This document shows positions 40,375 to 51,856 of a stretch of DNA of 64,000 nt, piece after piece. This stretch comes from Paraplanobispora takensis (GTDB lineage Bacteria; Actinomycetota; Actinomycetes; Streptosporangiales; Streptosporangiaceae): contig NZ_BOOK01000036.1 in NCBI RefSeq assembly GCF_016863195.1, positions 1-64,000 on the forward strand, read 5' to 3'. Position 1 is the first letter of the stretch; each line of letters begins with the position of its first letter. The notes beneath the pieces are model-generated. The model did not search any database, was not told the origin of the DNA, and saw nothing but the letters and a program-made list of their open reading frames with translations. Position numbers and translations under genes: made by a program.

Positions 40375-43323
40375 ATGCCTACATCCCCCCATAGAGCGGG
40401 AGCGCTCCCACACCCCGGTAAGCGGGGCCGGAGACGGGTCGCGACGCTGGCTCTGCTCAGTCTGGCGGCCGGGATGACCGGTGCGCTGACCGCCGCCCCC
40501 GCCCACGCGGCCGTCGCGTGCGACGTCGTCTACTCGACCAACGACTGGCAGGGCGGGTTCACCGCCAACGTCACGATCAAGAACCTGGGCGACCCGCTGA
40601 ACGGCTGGACGCTCGGGTTCGACTTCCCGACCACCACGCAGAAGCTGGTCCAGGGCTGGAGCGCGACCTGGTCGCAGACCGGCACCGCCGTCACCGCCAA
40701 GAGCATGGACTGGAACGGCAGGCTCGCCACCGGCGCCTCGACGAACATCGGCTTCAACGGCAGCTGGTCGGGGAGCAACCCCAAGCCCGCCGCCTTCACG
40801 ATCAACGGCGTCACCTGCGGCGGCGACCCGGGCAACCAGGCCCCGAGCGTGAAGATCACCAAGCCGGTCGCCGGAGCGACCTTCACCGCACCCGCCACCG
40901 TGGAGATCACCGCCGACGCCTCCGACACCGACGGCACGGTGTCCAAGGTCGAGTTCTTCAACGGCACCACGCTTCTGGGGACCGACACCAGCGCGCCGTA
41001 CTCCTACGACTGGACCGGTGTGGCCGCCGGTGACTACTCGCTCACCGCCAAGGCCACCGACGACAAGGGCCTGGCCAAGACCTCCGAGCCGGTCGGGATC
41101 AGCGTGAAGACCGACGCCGCGCCCGCCGTGGTCGTCACCCCGGCCACGATCGCCGTCCCCGAGGGCGGCGACGCGAACCTGTCGGTCAAGCTCTCCAAGG
41201 CCCCGACGGCGAACGTCACCGTGACGACCGCGAGGACGAGCGGCGACGCCGACCTCACGGTGGACACCGGCTCCTCGCTGACCTTCACCCCGGGCAACTG
41301 GAACACCGCCCAGACGGTGAAGATCAAGGCCGCCGAGGACACCGACACGACCTCCGGCAGCGCCGAGTTCACCGCCACCGCCACCGGGCACAGCGCCGCC
41401 AAGGCCACCGCCACCGAGGTGGACAACGACATCCCCGGCGGCGACAACGAGTACATCAAGCGCTTCACCACGATGTACAACAAGCTCAAGGACCCGGCCA
41501 ACGGCTACTTCTCCCCCGAGGGCGTGCCGTACCACTCGGTCGAGACCCTCATGGTCGAGGCCCCGGACCACGGGCACGAGACCACCTCGGAGGCCTACAG
41601 CTACTACCTGTGGCTGGAGGCGGCCTACGGCAAGGTGACCGGCGACTGGAGCAAGTTCAACGCCGCCTGGGCCTCGATGGAGAAGTACATCATCCCGGCC
41701 ACGGCGGACCAGCCGACGAACTCCTTCTACAACCCCTCCAAACCGGCGACCTACGCCGGTGAGTGGGACGACATCAAGCAGTACCCGTCCAAGCTGGACG
41801 GCGGCGTCAGCGTCGGCGTGGACCCGATCGCAGGCGAGCTGAAGACCGCCTACGGCACCAGCGACGTGTACGGCATGCACTGGCTGCTCGACGTCGACAA
41901 CACCTACGGCTTCGGCCGCTGCGGCGACGGCACGACCAGGCCCGCCTACATCAACACCTACCAGCGCGGCCCGGAGGAGTCGGTCTTCGAGACCATCCCG
42001 CAGCCGTCCTGCGACACCTTCAAGCACGGCGGCAAGAACGGGTACCTGGACCTGTTCACCGGTGACTCCTCCTACGCCAAGCAGTGGAAGTACACCAACG
42101 CCCCCGACGCCGACGCCCGCGCCGTGCAGGTGGCCTACTGGGCGCACACCTGGGCCAAGGAGCAGGGCAAGGAGTCGCAGGTCTCCTCGACGGTCGCCAA
42201 GGCCGCGAAGATGGGTGACTACCTGCGCTACGCGATGTACGACAAGTACTTCAAGAAGCAGGGCTGCACCAGCACCTCGTGTGCGGCCGGCACCGGCAAG
42301 GACAGCTCCGCCTACCTGCTGAGCTGGTACTACGCCTGGGGCGGCGCGCTGGACACCTCCGCGGGCTGGGCCTGGCGGATCGGCTCCAGCCACAACCACT
42401 CCGGCTACCAGAACCCGATGGCCGCCTGGGTGCTGTCCAGCGTGGACGCGCTCAAGCCCAAGGGGGCGACCGCCGTACAGGACTGGAGCACCAGCCTGAA
42501 GCGGCAGCTGGAGTTCTACCGCTGGCTGCAGTCGTCCGAGGGCGCGATCGCCGGTGGCGCGACCAACAGCTGGCAGGGCCACTACGCCAGCCCGCCGTCG
42601 AACCTGCCGACCTTCTACGGCATGGCCTACGACTGGCAGCCGGTCTACCACGACCCGCCGTCCAACCAGTGGTTCGGCTTCCAGGCCTGGTCGATGGAGC
42701 GGGTGGCGGAGCTGTACTACGCCACCGGCAACGCCGACGCCAAGCTCGTGCTGGACAAGTGGGTCAAGTGGGCCACCGACAACACCACGGTCAGCGCCGA
42801 CGGGACCTACCAGATCCCCTCGACGCTGGTGTGGACCGGCCAGCCCGACACCTGGAACCCGGCCAGCCCCGGCTCCAACGCCGGCCTGCACGTCAGCATC
42901 CGCGACTACACCACCGACGTGGGCGTGGCCGGCTCCTACGCCAAGGTGCTGATGTACTACGCGGCCAAGTCCGGCGACACCAAGTCGCGGGACATCGCCA
43001 AGGGCCTGCTCGACGGCATGTGGAAGAACAGCCAGGACGCCAAGGGCGTCTCCACCCCCGAGACCAAGGCCGACTACAACCGCCTCGACGACGCGATCTA
43101 CGTGCCCGCCGGGTGGACCGGCAAGATGCCCAACGGCGACGTGATCGACAGCAACTCGACCTTCCTGTCCATCCGGTCCTTCTACAAGAACGACCCGGAC
43201 TGGCCGAAGGTGGACGCCTACCTGAAGGGCACCGGCCCCGCGCCGACCTTCAACTACCACCGGTTCTGGGCTCAGGTCGACGTGGCCGTGGCCCTGGCCG
43301 AGTACGGCCGGCTCTTCCCCTGA
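40375..43323 (+). CDS. cel48A: Secreted GH48 reducing-end cellobiohydrolase with CBM2, Ig-like and Calx-beta-like domains
   Basis: This 982-residue exo-cellulase releases cellobiose processively from cellulose reducing ends. Order: signal peptide (1-45, cleaved after AHA), CBM2 (about 46-148, [14 protein letters not shown] and GFNGSWSG), an Ig-like domain (about 155-245), a Calx-beta-like domain (about 250-352, [20 protein letters not shown]), then GH48 (about 358-982). The GH48 catalytic segment [17 protein letters not shown] is intact, with Glu402 in HET. The start ATG follows GGAGGA. Two CelR operators flank the start. GH48 with GH9 is the core pair of actinobacterial free cellulase systems, and a GH9 gene follows directly. 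Confidence 0.97.
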   Translation: MPTSPHRAGALPHPGKRGRRRVATLALLSLAAGMTGALTAAPAHAAVACDVVYSTNDWQGGFTANVTIKNLGDPLNGWTLGFDFPTTTQKLVQGWSATWSQTGTAVTAKSMDWNGRLATGASTNIGFNGSWSGSNPKPAAFTINGVTCGGDPGNQAPSVKITKPVAGATFTAPATVEITADASDTDGTVSKVEFFNGTTLLGTDTSAPYSYDWTGVAAGDYSLTAKATDDKGLAKTSEPVGISVKTDAAPAVVVTPATIAVPEGGDANLSVKLSKAPTANVTVTTARTSGDADLTVDTGSSLTFTPGNWNTAQTVKIKAAEDTDTTSGSAEFTATATGHSAAKATATEVDNDIPGGDNEYIKRFTTMYNKLKDPANGYFSPEGVPYHSVETLMVEAPDHGHETTSEAYSYYLWLEAAYGKVTGDWSKFNAAWASMEKYIIPATADQPTNSFYNPSKPATYAGEWDDIKQYPSKLDGGVSVGVDPIAGELKTAYGTSDVYGMHWLLDVDNTYGFGRCGDGTTRPAYINTYQRGPEESVFETIPQPSCDTFKHGGKNGYLDLFTGDSSYAKQWKYTNAPDADARAVQVAYWAHTWAKEQGKESQVSSTVAKAAKMGDYLRYAMYDKYFKKQGCTSTSCAAGTGKDSSAYLLSWYYAWGGALDTSAGWAWRIGSSHNHSGYQNPMAAWVLSSVDALKPKGATAVQDWSTSLKRQLEFYRWLQSSEGAIAGGATNSWQGHYASPPSNLPTFYGMAYDWQPVYHDPPSNQWFGFQAWSMERVAELYYATGNADAKLVLDKWVKWATDNTTVSADGTYQIPSTLVWTGQPDTWNPASPGSNAGLHVSIRDYTTDVGVAGSYAKVLMYYAAKSGDTKSRDIAKGLLDGMWKNSQDAKGVSTPETKADYNRLDDAIYVPAGWTGKMPNGDVIDSNSTFLSIRSFYKNDPDWPKVDAYLKGTGPAPTFNYHRFWAQVDVAVALAEYGRLFP
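40397..40410. promoter_or_regulatory. Second CelR operator, inside the Cel48 signal-peptide codons
   Basis: CGGGAGCGCTCCCA matches 13 of 14 positions of the CelR palindrome and lies 22 bases inside the coding sequence (codons 8-12 for A-G-A-L-P). With the site at 40279 the centre spacing is 118 bases, which could allow looping or a roadblock to transcription. Confidence 0.8.
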
Positions 43324-43331
43324 CGGGTCCC

Positions 43332-43352
43332 GGCCGGTCCTCCTGACCGGCC
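43332..43352 (+). terminator. Short hairpin after the Cel48 stop
   Basis: A perfect 8-bp stem, GGCCGGTC with GACCGGCC, encloses a 5-base loop 8 bases past the stop codon. No T-run follows. It may be a partial terminator or a 3'-end protecting structure. Confidence 0.6.
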
Positions 43353-43379
43353 CCCACCGGGAGAAGACCCGAAGACCTC

Positions 43380-45977
<2,598 letters not shown>

Positions 45978-46005
45978 CCCTTCCCGATCATCCTCGTCCC
46001 GACCA

Positions 46006-46047
46006 CCCGCGGCGCGGGCCGATCGCCCACATCGGCCGCGCCGCGGG
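46006..46047 (+). terminator. Large GC-rich hairpin between Cel9 and mannanase genes
   Basis: The arms 46006-46023 and 46031-46047 pair over 17 bp with a single bulged G, around a 7-base loop, 28 bases past the Cel9 stop. No T-run follows. Confidence 0.75.
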
Positions 46048-46129
46048 CCGACCCCGAACCCCGGCCGGGCGTGGCCGGACCCCTCCGCCCGGCCGGCCCC
46101 CTCCCCACAGAGGCTCCCAGAGGTAGCTC

Positions 46130-47695
46130 ATGCGAACACGACTCACCATCGCCGCGCTCGCCGCGGCCCTCGCCTCGGTCTTCGCCGCGGCACCCCCCGC
46201 CCACGCCGACACCGGCATCCATGTGAGCGGGGCGAAGATCGTCGAGGCCGACGGCACACCGCTCATCATGCGCGGCACCTCCCACGCGCACACCTGGTAC
46301 ACCTCCCAGACGAGCTCCTTCGCCGGGATCAAGTCCCTGGGCGCCAACGCCGTGCGCGTGGTGCTCAGCGGCGGCCGGTGGAGCGCCAACGGCGCCGCCG
46401 ACGTGGCGAACGTCGTCTCCCTGTGCAAGCAGAACAAGCTCATCTGCGTGCTGGAGAACCACGACACCACCGGGTACGGCGAGCAGAGCGGCGCCTACAC
46501 CCTCGACCAGGCCGTGAACTACTGGATCAGCGTGAAGAGCGCGCTGGAGGGCCAGGAGGACTACGTCATCGTCAACATCGGCAACGAGCCGATCGGCAAC
46601 AACGCCGTCACCCCGGGCTGGACCGAGGCCACCTCCAACGCGATCAAGCGCATGCGCGAGGCCGGGTTCGACCACGCGCTCATGGTCGACGCCCCCAACT
46701 GGGGCCAGGACTGGTCCTTCACCATGCGGGACAACGCCAAGACGGTCTTCGCCGCCGACCCGGACCGCAACACGATCTTCTCGATCCACATGTACGGCGT
46801 GTTCGACACCGCGGCCGAGGTGACCGCCTATCTCCAGGCGTTCCAGACCGCCGGGCTCCCCCTGGTCATCGGCGAGTTCGGGCACAACCACTCCGACGGC
46901 GACCCCGACGAGGACACGATCATGTCCCAGGCGCAGTCGCGGGGCCTGGGCTACTTCGGCTGGTCCTGGAGCGGCAACGGCGGCGGCGTCGAGTATCTCG
47001 ACCAGGTCACCAACTTCAACGTCAACGCCCTGACCTCCTGGGGCCAGCGTCTGTTCAACGGCGCCGACGGCATCGCCCAGACCGCCGTCGAGGCGAAGAT
47101 CTACGGCGGGGGCGGCACCCCCGACACGCAGAAGCCCACCAAGCCCGGCAAGCCCGCCGTGTCGGCGATCACCTCGACCGGGGCCACCCTGGCCTGGGCC
47201 GCCTCCACCGACGACCGCGCCGTGAGCGGCTACGACGTCTATCGGGGCACCACGAAGCTGGGCTCCTCGGCCGCCGGCTCCCTCACCCTGACCGGCCTCA
47301 CTCCCGAGACCGCCTACACCGTGCACGTCGTGGCCCGCGACGCCGCGGGGAACGTCTCCGACGCCTCCGAGAGCACCTCGTTCACGACCACCCCGACCCC
47401 GCCGAGCGGCTGCACGGCCACCTACAAGCTGGTCAACTCCTGGCAGGGCGGCTTCCAGGGCGAGGTCACCGTCAAGTGCACCGCCGCCGTCACCTCCTGG
47501 AAGACCACGCTCACCTATCCGGCCGGAGTGAAGGTCACCCAGAACTGGAGCTCCACCCTGAGCGTCTCCGGCAACGCCTACACCTTCTCCAACGCCGCCT
47601 GGAACGGCTCCCTCCCCGCCGGCGGCTCGACCACCTTCGGCTTCATCGGCTCCTGGAGCGGCACCGGCACCCCGCCCGCCCCGGCCATCTCCTGA
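46130..47695 (+). CDS. man5A: Secreted GH5 (subfamily 8 type) endo-beta-1,4-mannanase with Fn3 and CBM2
   Basis: This 521-residue enzyme has a signal peptide (1-26, cleaved after AHA), a GH5 domain (about 27-325), Fn3 (about 340-425) and CBM2 (about 430-521). The catalytic domain is mannanase rather than cellulase: GTSHAHTWYTSQ, LENHDTTGYGEQSGA, VDAPNWGQDW and WSWSGNGGGVEYLD match T. fusca Man5A. The acid/base Glu is in NIGNEPIGNN and the nucleophile Glu in VIGEFGHNHSDG. The CBM2 lacks the usual C-terminal Cys and instead has one in VTVKCTA. It should open softwood-type mannans around cellulose. The ATG start has AGAGG upstream. Confidence 0.95.
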   Translation: MRTRLTIAALAAALASVFAAAPPAHADTGIHVSGAKIVEADGTPLIMRGTSHAHTWYTSQTSSFAGIKSLGANAVRVVLSGGRWSANGAADVANVVSLCKQNKLICVLENHDTTGYGEQSGAYTLDQAVNYWISVKSALEGQEDYVIVNIGNEPIGNNAVTPGWTEATSNAIKRMREAGFDHALMVDAPNWGQDWSFTMRDNAKTVFAADPDRNTIFSIHMYGVFDTAAEVTAYLQAFQTAGLPLVIGEFGHNHSDGDPDEDTIMSQAQSRGLGYFGWSWSGNGGGVEYLDQVTNFNVNALTSWGQRLFNGADGIAQTAVEAKIYGGGGTPDTQKPTKPGKPAVSAITSTGATLAWAASTDDRAVSGYDVYRGTTKLGSSAAGSLTLTGLTPETAYTVHVVARDAAGNVSDASESTSFTTTPTPPSGCTATYKLVNSWQGGFQGEVTVKCTAAVTSWKTTLTYPAGVKVTQNWSSTLSVSGNAYTFSNAAWNGSLPAGGSTTFGFIGSWSGTGTPPAPAIS

Positions 47696-47704
47696 CCCGT
47701 CCCC

Positions 47705-47734
47705 AGGGGGTACGGCCGTCGCGCCGTACCCCCT
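47705..47734 (+). terminator. Terminator-like hairpin after the mannanase gene
   Basis: A perfect 12-bp stem, AGGGGGTACGGC with GCCGTACCCCCT, has a 6-base loop and begins 10 bases past the stop. A CTCTCCC tail follows rather than a T-run. Confidence 0.75.
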
Positions 47735-47750
47735 CTCCCAGACCCGTTTC

Positions 47751-47782
47751 CGAAAGTTTCGTTCGATCGCCTGAAGTTTCAG
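47751..47782. promoter_or_regulatory. Two inverted repeats upstream of the xylanase gene
   Basis: CGAAAGTTTCG (47751-47761) and CTGAAGTTTCAG (47771-47782, CTGAA/TTCAG arms) are related sites 20 bases apart. The first resembles TGAAAGTTTCA before Cel48. They probably bind a regulator of xylan genes, separate from CelR. Confidence 0.5.
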
Positions 47783-47813
47783 ACAGAGAGTCTCAGACAG
47801 AGAGAGGAACCCC

Positions 47814-49439
47814 ATGTCCGCCATCCGCAGAGCGATCCTGGCCGGGACGCTCGCCGCCCTCCCCGTGGTCGCGGCCGTCCTGCCCGCCACACCGGCCCAC
47901 GCCTCGGACACCCTGCGCGCGCACGCCGAGGCGCGCGGCAAGTTCATCGGCACCGCCGTGGCGACCTCTCAGCTCGCCAACGAGAGCACCTACCGCACCA
48001 TCGCGGCCTCGGAGTTCAGCCAGATCACCGCCGAGAACGCGATGAAGTGGGACGCCACCGAGCCCAGCCAGAACCAGTTCAACTTCAGCGGGGCCGACCA
48101 GGTCGTGGCCTTCGCCGAGGCCAACGACCAGCAGGTGCACGGCCACACGCTGGTCTGGCACAGCCAGACGCCGAGCTGGGTGCAGAACCTCGGCGCCGAC
48201 GCCATGCGCTCGGCGATGCAGAACCACATCGCCAGGGTCGTCGGGCGCTACGCGAGCAACCCCGTCCTGAAGTCCTGGGACGTGGTGAACGAGGTCTTCG
48301 AGGAGAACGGCAGCCTGCGCAACTCGTTCTGGTACCAGAGGCTGGGCGAGAGCTACATCGCCGACGCCTTCCGCGCCGCCCGCGCGGCCGACCCGGACGC
48401 CAGGCTCTGCATCAACGACTACAACGTCGAGGGCGTCAACGCCAAGAGCACCGCGATGTACAACCTGGTCAGGTCGCTGCGCGCGCAGAACGTGCCGGTC
48501 GACTGCGTGGGCCTGCAGAGCCACCTGGCGATCCAGTACGGCTTCCCCAACGTCCAGGAGAACATGCAGCGCTTCGCCGATCTCGGCGTGGAGGTCAGGG
48601 TCACCGAGCTCGACGTCCGGATGCAGACCCCCAGGAACACCACCAAGGACACCACGCAGGCCACCTACTACTCCAACGTGGTCAAGGCCTGCGTGGCGGT
48701 GAGCCGGTGCTCCGGCGTCACGATCTGGGGCTTCACCGACAGGTACTCCTGGGTGCCCGACACCTTCCCCGGCGAGGGCGCGGCCCTGATCTACGACGAG
48801 AACTACGGCGAGAAGCCGTCGTACACGGCGGTGCACGACGCCCTGGCGGGCGGGACCACGCCGGACGACACCACACCGCCGTCCACGCCCGGCAAGCCGG
48901 CCGCCTCCGCGATCACCGCCACCGGGGCCACCCTGACCTGGACCGCCTCCACCGACAACCGGGCCGTGAGCGGCTACGACGTCTACCGGGGCACCACCAA
49001 GCTGGCGTCCTCGGCCACCAACTCCGTAACCCTGACCGGCCTGACCCCCGAGACCGCCTACACCGTCCACGTCGTCGCCCGCGACGCCGCCGGCAACACC
49101 TCCGCGAACTCCGAGACCACCGCCTTCACCACCACCGCGGGCTCCGGCACCGGCTGCACGCCCGCCTACCGGGTGGTCAACTCCTGGCCCGGCGGCTTCC
49201 AGGGCGAGGTCAAGATCACCTGCTCCGGTCCGGTCACCTCCTGGCGGGTCACGCTGACCTATCCCTCGGGAGTGAACATCACCCAGAGCTGGAGCTCGAC
49301 CATGTCGGCCTCGGGCAACGCCTTCAGCTTCTCCAACGCCGCCTGGAACGGTTCCATCCCGGCCGGCGGCTCGACCACGTTCGGCTTCATCGGCTCCTGG
49401 AGCGGCACCGGCACCCCGCCCACCCCGGCCATCTCCTAG
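47814..49439 (+). CDS. Secreted GH10 endo-beta-1,4-xylanase with Fn3 and CBM2
   Basis: This 541-residue xylanase has a signal peptide (1-30, cleaved after AHA), a GH10 domain (about 32-345), Fn3 (about 360-445) and CBM2 (about 450-541). GH10 motifs are complete: ITAENAMKWDATEP, GHTLVWHSQTPSW, the acid/base Glu in DVVNEVFEE and the nucleophile Glu in VTELDVRM. The Fn3-CBM2 end is almost identical to that of the mannanase, including the Cys in the KITC strand and loss of the terminal Cys, so the module pair was copied recently. It has its own promoter region with GAAAGTTTC-type repeats and no CelR site. Confidence 0.97.
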   Translation: MSAIRRAILAGTLAALPVVAAVLPATPAHASDTLRAHAEARGKFIGTAVATSQLANESTYRTIAASEFSQITAENAMKWDATEPSQNQFNFSGADQVVAFAEANDQQVHGHTLVWHSQTPSWVQNLGADAMRSAMQNHIARVVGRYASNPVLKSWDVVNEVFEENGSLRNSFWYQRLGESYIADAFRAARAADPDARLCINDYNVEGVNAKSTAMYNLVRSLRAQNVPVDCVGLQSHLAIQYGFPNVQENMQRFADLGVEVRVTELDVRMQTPRNTTKDTTQATYYSNVVKACVAVSRCSGVTIWGFTDRYSWVPDTFPGEGAALIYDENYGEKPSYTAVHDALAGGTTPDDTTPPSTPGKPAASAITATGATLTWTASTDNRAVSGYDVYRGTTKLASSATNSVTLTGLTPETAYTVHVVARDAAGNTSANSETTAFTTTAGSGTGCTPAYRVVNSWPGGFQGEVKITCSGPVTSWRVTLTYPSGVNITQSWSSTMSASGNAFSFSNAAWNGSIPAGGSTTFGFIGSWSGTGTPPTPAIS

Positions 49440-49585
49440 AGTCCCGCGGAGCCCGGTACCGCCCCGTACCGCCCCGTAACGCCTCGCCAGGCCTTCAGCG
49501 CGCCGTCCCCGGGACTGCTGCGCACCCCGGGGGCGGCGGGTCACCGTACTCGCCGCCCCCGCCCGGTCCGCGCTCGACAAGGACG

Positions 49586-49601
49586 GTTAGCAAATGCTAA
49601 C
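49586..49601. promoter_or_regulatory. TetR operator 1
   Basis: GTTAGCAAATGCTAAC has 7-bp arms around AA and lies 10 bases before the TetR start. An identical 16-bp copy is at 50262. Confidence 0.88.
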
Positions 49602-49610
49602 TTCCTCTCC

Positions 49611-50210
49611 ATGGCCCATCCCTTCCTCGTGAACGAGAGTGACCCGCCCTCCAAGCGGCGCATCCTGACCGAGGCGTTGCGGCTGTTCGTCGAGCACGGC
49701 GTGGACGGCACGACCGTGCGCGACATCGCCCGGGCCGGCGGATACACCAATCCCGCCCTGTTCAAGTTCTTCGCCACCAAGGAGCAGCTGGCCCTGCACC
49801 TGTTCGGCAGGTGCTACGCGCGCCTCTACGACCGGGCGGCGCTGGCCTGCGCGCCGGGGCGGCCCTCCCGCGAGAGGCTCGGGTCGCTGCTGGACGCCTT
49901 CGCCGCGCTCCTGGACGGCGAGCCCGAGGTGTTCCTCTACGTGCAGGACAACCTCCGGGTCTACTGGCCGCGACTGTCCCCCGCCGAACGGGAGCGGTCC
50001 ATCATCGAACTGCTGCGCGCCCTGCTCCGCGACGGAGCGGCGGAGGGCGAGGTCACCACCGACGTTCCGATCGACCTGATGGTGGCCGCGATCTCCGGCA
50101 CCGTCGCGCAGTACGCCCGGATGCGGCATTTCGGGGAACTCTCCTCGGAGGAGGTGCGCACCGCACTGAAGCTCCTGATCACTCGCATGATCACCGCAGG
50201 GGAACCATGA
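49611..50210 (+). CDS. TetR-family transcriptional regulator
   Basis: This 199-residue regulator has the TetR helix-turn-helix at about residues 14-60: ILTEALRLFVEHGVDGTTVR, then DIARAGGYTNPALFKFFATK. The C-terminal ligand domain is helical and not assignable. Its own promoter and that of the next operon contain identical 16-bp palindromes, so it probably represses itself and the epimerase-like/membrane protein operon. It marks the end of the polysaccharide island; no link to cellulose is evident. Confidence 0.93.
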   Translation: MAHPFLVNESDPPSKRRILTEALRLFVEHGVDGTTVRDIARAGGYTNPALFKFFATKEQLALHLFGRCYARLYDRAALACAPGRPSRERLGSLLDAFAALLDGEPEVFLYVQDNLRVYWPRLSPAERERSIIELLRALLRDGAAEGEVTTDVPIDLMVAAISGTVAQYARMRHFGELSSEEVRTALKLLITRMITAGEP

Positions 50211-50228
50211 CCTGCGGCCGACACCCAC

Positions 50229-50249
50229 GGCCCCCGCGGGGGCCTTTTT
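50229..50249 (+). terminator. Intrinsic terminator of the TetR gene
   Basis: GGCCCCCGCGGGGGCC forms a 7- to 8-bp stem followed by TTTTT, 19 bases past the stop codon. Confidence 0.9.
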
Positions 50250-50261
50250 CCGCACCGTGGA

Positions 50262-50277
50262 GTTAGCAAATGCTAAC
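50262..50277. promoter_or_regulatory. TetR operator 2
   Basis: GTTAGCAAATGCTAAC, an exact copy of operator 1, lies 30 bases before the epimerase-like gene and just past the TetR terminator. Confidence 0.88.
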
Positions 50278-50307
50278 CATCTTGATCAGCAACAGCGGAG
50301 GAGTCAC

Positions 50308-51237
50308 ATGAGACTGCTCATCCTGGGAGCCGGAGGGTTCATCGGGCGCACCGCCGTACGGGAGGCCGCCTCGGCCGGGTGGGAGGTCACCGGTCTCGTC
50401 CGCGGCGCCGAGGCCGCCCGGCGGGTGGCGGAGGCGGGCGGGACGCCCCACCGGTCCACCGTGGAGGATCCCGGCGCGTGGGCGGAGACCGCCCGGGGGG
50501 CGGCGGCAGTCGTCGACCTCGTCCAGCCCCGGCTGCCCGGCCGGATGACCCGGCGCGCGGCCCGGCGCGTCAGCGCCGCCCGGCAGGGGACGACCTCCGG
50601 GGTCCTGCGGGCACTCGCCTCCCTGCCCGAGCGCGAACGGCCGCTGCTGGTCTCGGTCAGCGGCGTCGACGACCTGGACCCGGGCGCGGGCCGTACGGTG
50701 TCCCACGCCTCCCCGCTGCGCACCGTGCCGGTCGGGTTCGCCCACATCGGCCTGCCCGTCAGACGCCTGATCGAGCGGTCGGGGCTGCCCGCCGTCCACG
50801 TCTATCTGGGGAACATGGTCTACGGCCCGGGCAAGGGTTTCGGCGACGTGATCGTCCCCGGCCTGGTCAGGCGGCGGATGCCGGTCCTCGGCTCCGGGGA
50901 CAACCGGCTCCCGCTCATCCACGTCGAGGACGCCGCGCGCGCCCTGCTCCACGTGGCCGGGCTCGACGGGACGGCGGGGCGGAGCTTCGTGGCCGCCGAC
51001 GGCACCGCCACGACACTGCGCGAGCTGCTGGAGGAGACCGCCCGGCTGCTCGGCGCCCCCGCCCCGCGCACGCTGCCCCGGTGGCCCGCCGCGCAGTTGG
51101 CCGGCCGGGTCGCACTGGAGACGCTGACGCTGGACGCCGCCGCCGACGTCTCGGCGCTGACCGCGACCGGCTTCACCCTGCGCCACCCGTCGATCCGCGA
51201 AGGACTGCCCGCAACCCTGAAGGAGATGGCCCGATGA
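50308..51237 (+). CDS. NAD(P)-binding epimerase/dehydratase-like protein (extended SDR)
   Basis: This 309-residue Rossmann protein has MRLLILGAGGFIGRTAVREA at the N-terminus (GxxGxxG), and later YLGNMVYGPGKGFGDVIVPG and LIHVEDAARALLHVA, both typical of extended SDRs. The usual catalytic YxxxK is not clear, so it may be an atypical, non-epimerase member. The start follows GGAGGAG. It is the first gene of the operon under TetR operator 2 and ends in an ATGA overlap with a 12-codon mini-ORF. Confidence 0.87.
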   Translation: MRLLILGAGGFIGRTAVREAASAGWEVTGLVRGAEAARRVAEAGGTPHRSTVEDPGAWAETARGAAAVVDLVQPRLPGRMTRRAARRVSAARQGTTSGVLRALASLPERERPLLVSVSGVDDLDPGAGRTVSHASPLRTVPVGFAHIGLPVRRLIERSGLPAVHVYLGNMVYGPGKGFGDVIVPGLVRRRMPVLGSGDNRLPLIHVEDAARALLHVAGLDGTAGRSFVAADGTATTLRELLEETARLLGAPAPRTLPRWPAAQLAGRVALETLTLDAAADVSALTATGFTLRHPSIREGLPATLKEMAR

Positions 51238-51287
51238 CACTCCCCCTCCCGATGAAGGAGACGGCCCGATGACACTCTCCCCTCCCG
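51218..51287 (+). repeat. 35-bp tandem duplication creating a 12-codon mini-ORF between two genes
   Basis: The segment 51218-51252 is repeated from 51253 with few changes. Each copy carries a GAAGGAGA ribosome site and GATGACACTC. The duplicate start at 51234 opens a 12-codon frame (MTLPLPMKETAR) that overlaps the upstream stop and the downstream start, both as ATGA. Confidence 0.85.
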
Positions 51288-51856
51288 GCGGGATGTCCCG
51301 CGCCCGGGACGCCGCACGCCTCGTCCGGCCCCGTACGTTCCTCATCCTGCTGGCCCTGCTGGCCCCGGTCCTCCTGCTGGCGAACGTCGGCCTGCCGTTC
51401 AGCGCGGCGGGCATCAAGGAGGTCTCGGGCGGCGTCGGCATCCTCGACCTGGAGCCGCGCGAGTCCGCCGAGGGCGTGTACCGCGCCCTGGCCGCCTACG
51501 GCGAGGAGGGCCGGGAGCGCTATCTGGTCCTGCTGGCCACTCTCGACCTGCTCATCCCGCCGCTGCTCGCCCTGACCTGCGCCCTGGCGGCGGCGCTGGG
51601 CGTGGGCCGGGTGCGGTGGTGGATCTGGGTGGTCCCGGTGGCGGCGCTGGTGGCCGACTACGCGGAGAACGCCGTCCTGGTGATCCTGCTGACCCGCCAT
51701 CCCGCACCCGGCCCGGCGGCGTGGCTGCCCGCGCTGACCACCGTGAAGACCACGACCGCCGTGGCGGAGGTGGTGCTCGCCGTGGCCGGCCTGGTCTACA
51801 CGGCCGTCAGGGGCTTCAGAAGGCGGAGCGCAGGCCCTTCTCGTCCAGGGCGGTGA
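51269..51856 (+). CDS. Small multi-pass membrane protein, unknown function
   Basis: This 195-residue protein has about four hydrophobic segments: TFLILLALLAPVLLLANVGL, LDLLIPPLLALTCALAAALG, WWIWVVPVAALVADYAENAV and a final AEVVLAVAGLVYTA. An Asp/Glu pair (DYAEN) lies inside the third segment, unusual for a membrane helix and possibly functional. I do not recognise a named family. It is translationally coupled, via the duplicated ATGA start, to the epimerase-like gene, and both should be induced through TetR. Its 3' end overlaps the convergent SGNH gene by 41 bases. Confidence 0.8.
   Translation: MTLSPPGGMSRARDAARLVRPRTFLILLALLAPVLLLANVGLPFSAAGIKEVSGGVGILDLEPRESAEGVYRALAAYGEEGRERYLVLLATLDLLIPPLLALTCALAAALGVGRVRWWIWVVPVAALVADYAENAVLVILLTRHPAPGPAAWLPALTTVKTTTAVAEVVLAVAGLVYTAVRGFRRRSAGPSRPGR

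Noticed and set aside
46130-47695. Calling the GH5 enzyme an endoglucanase
   Set aside because: Its signature segments match T. fusca Man5A-type mannanases, not GH5 cellulases.
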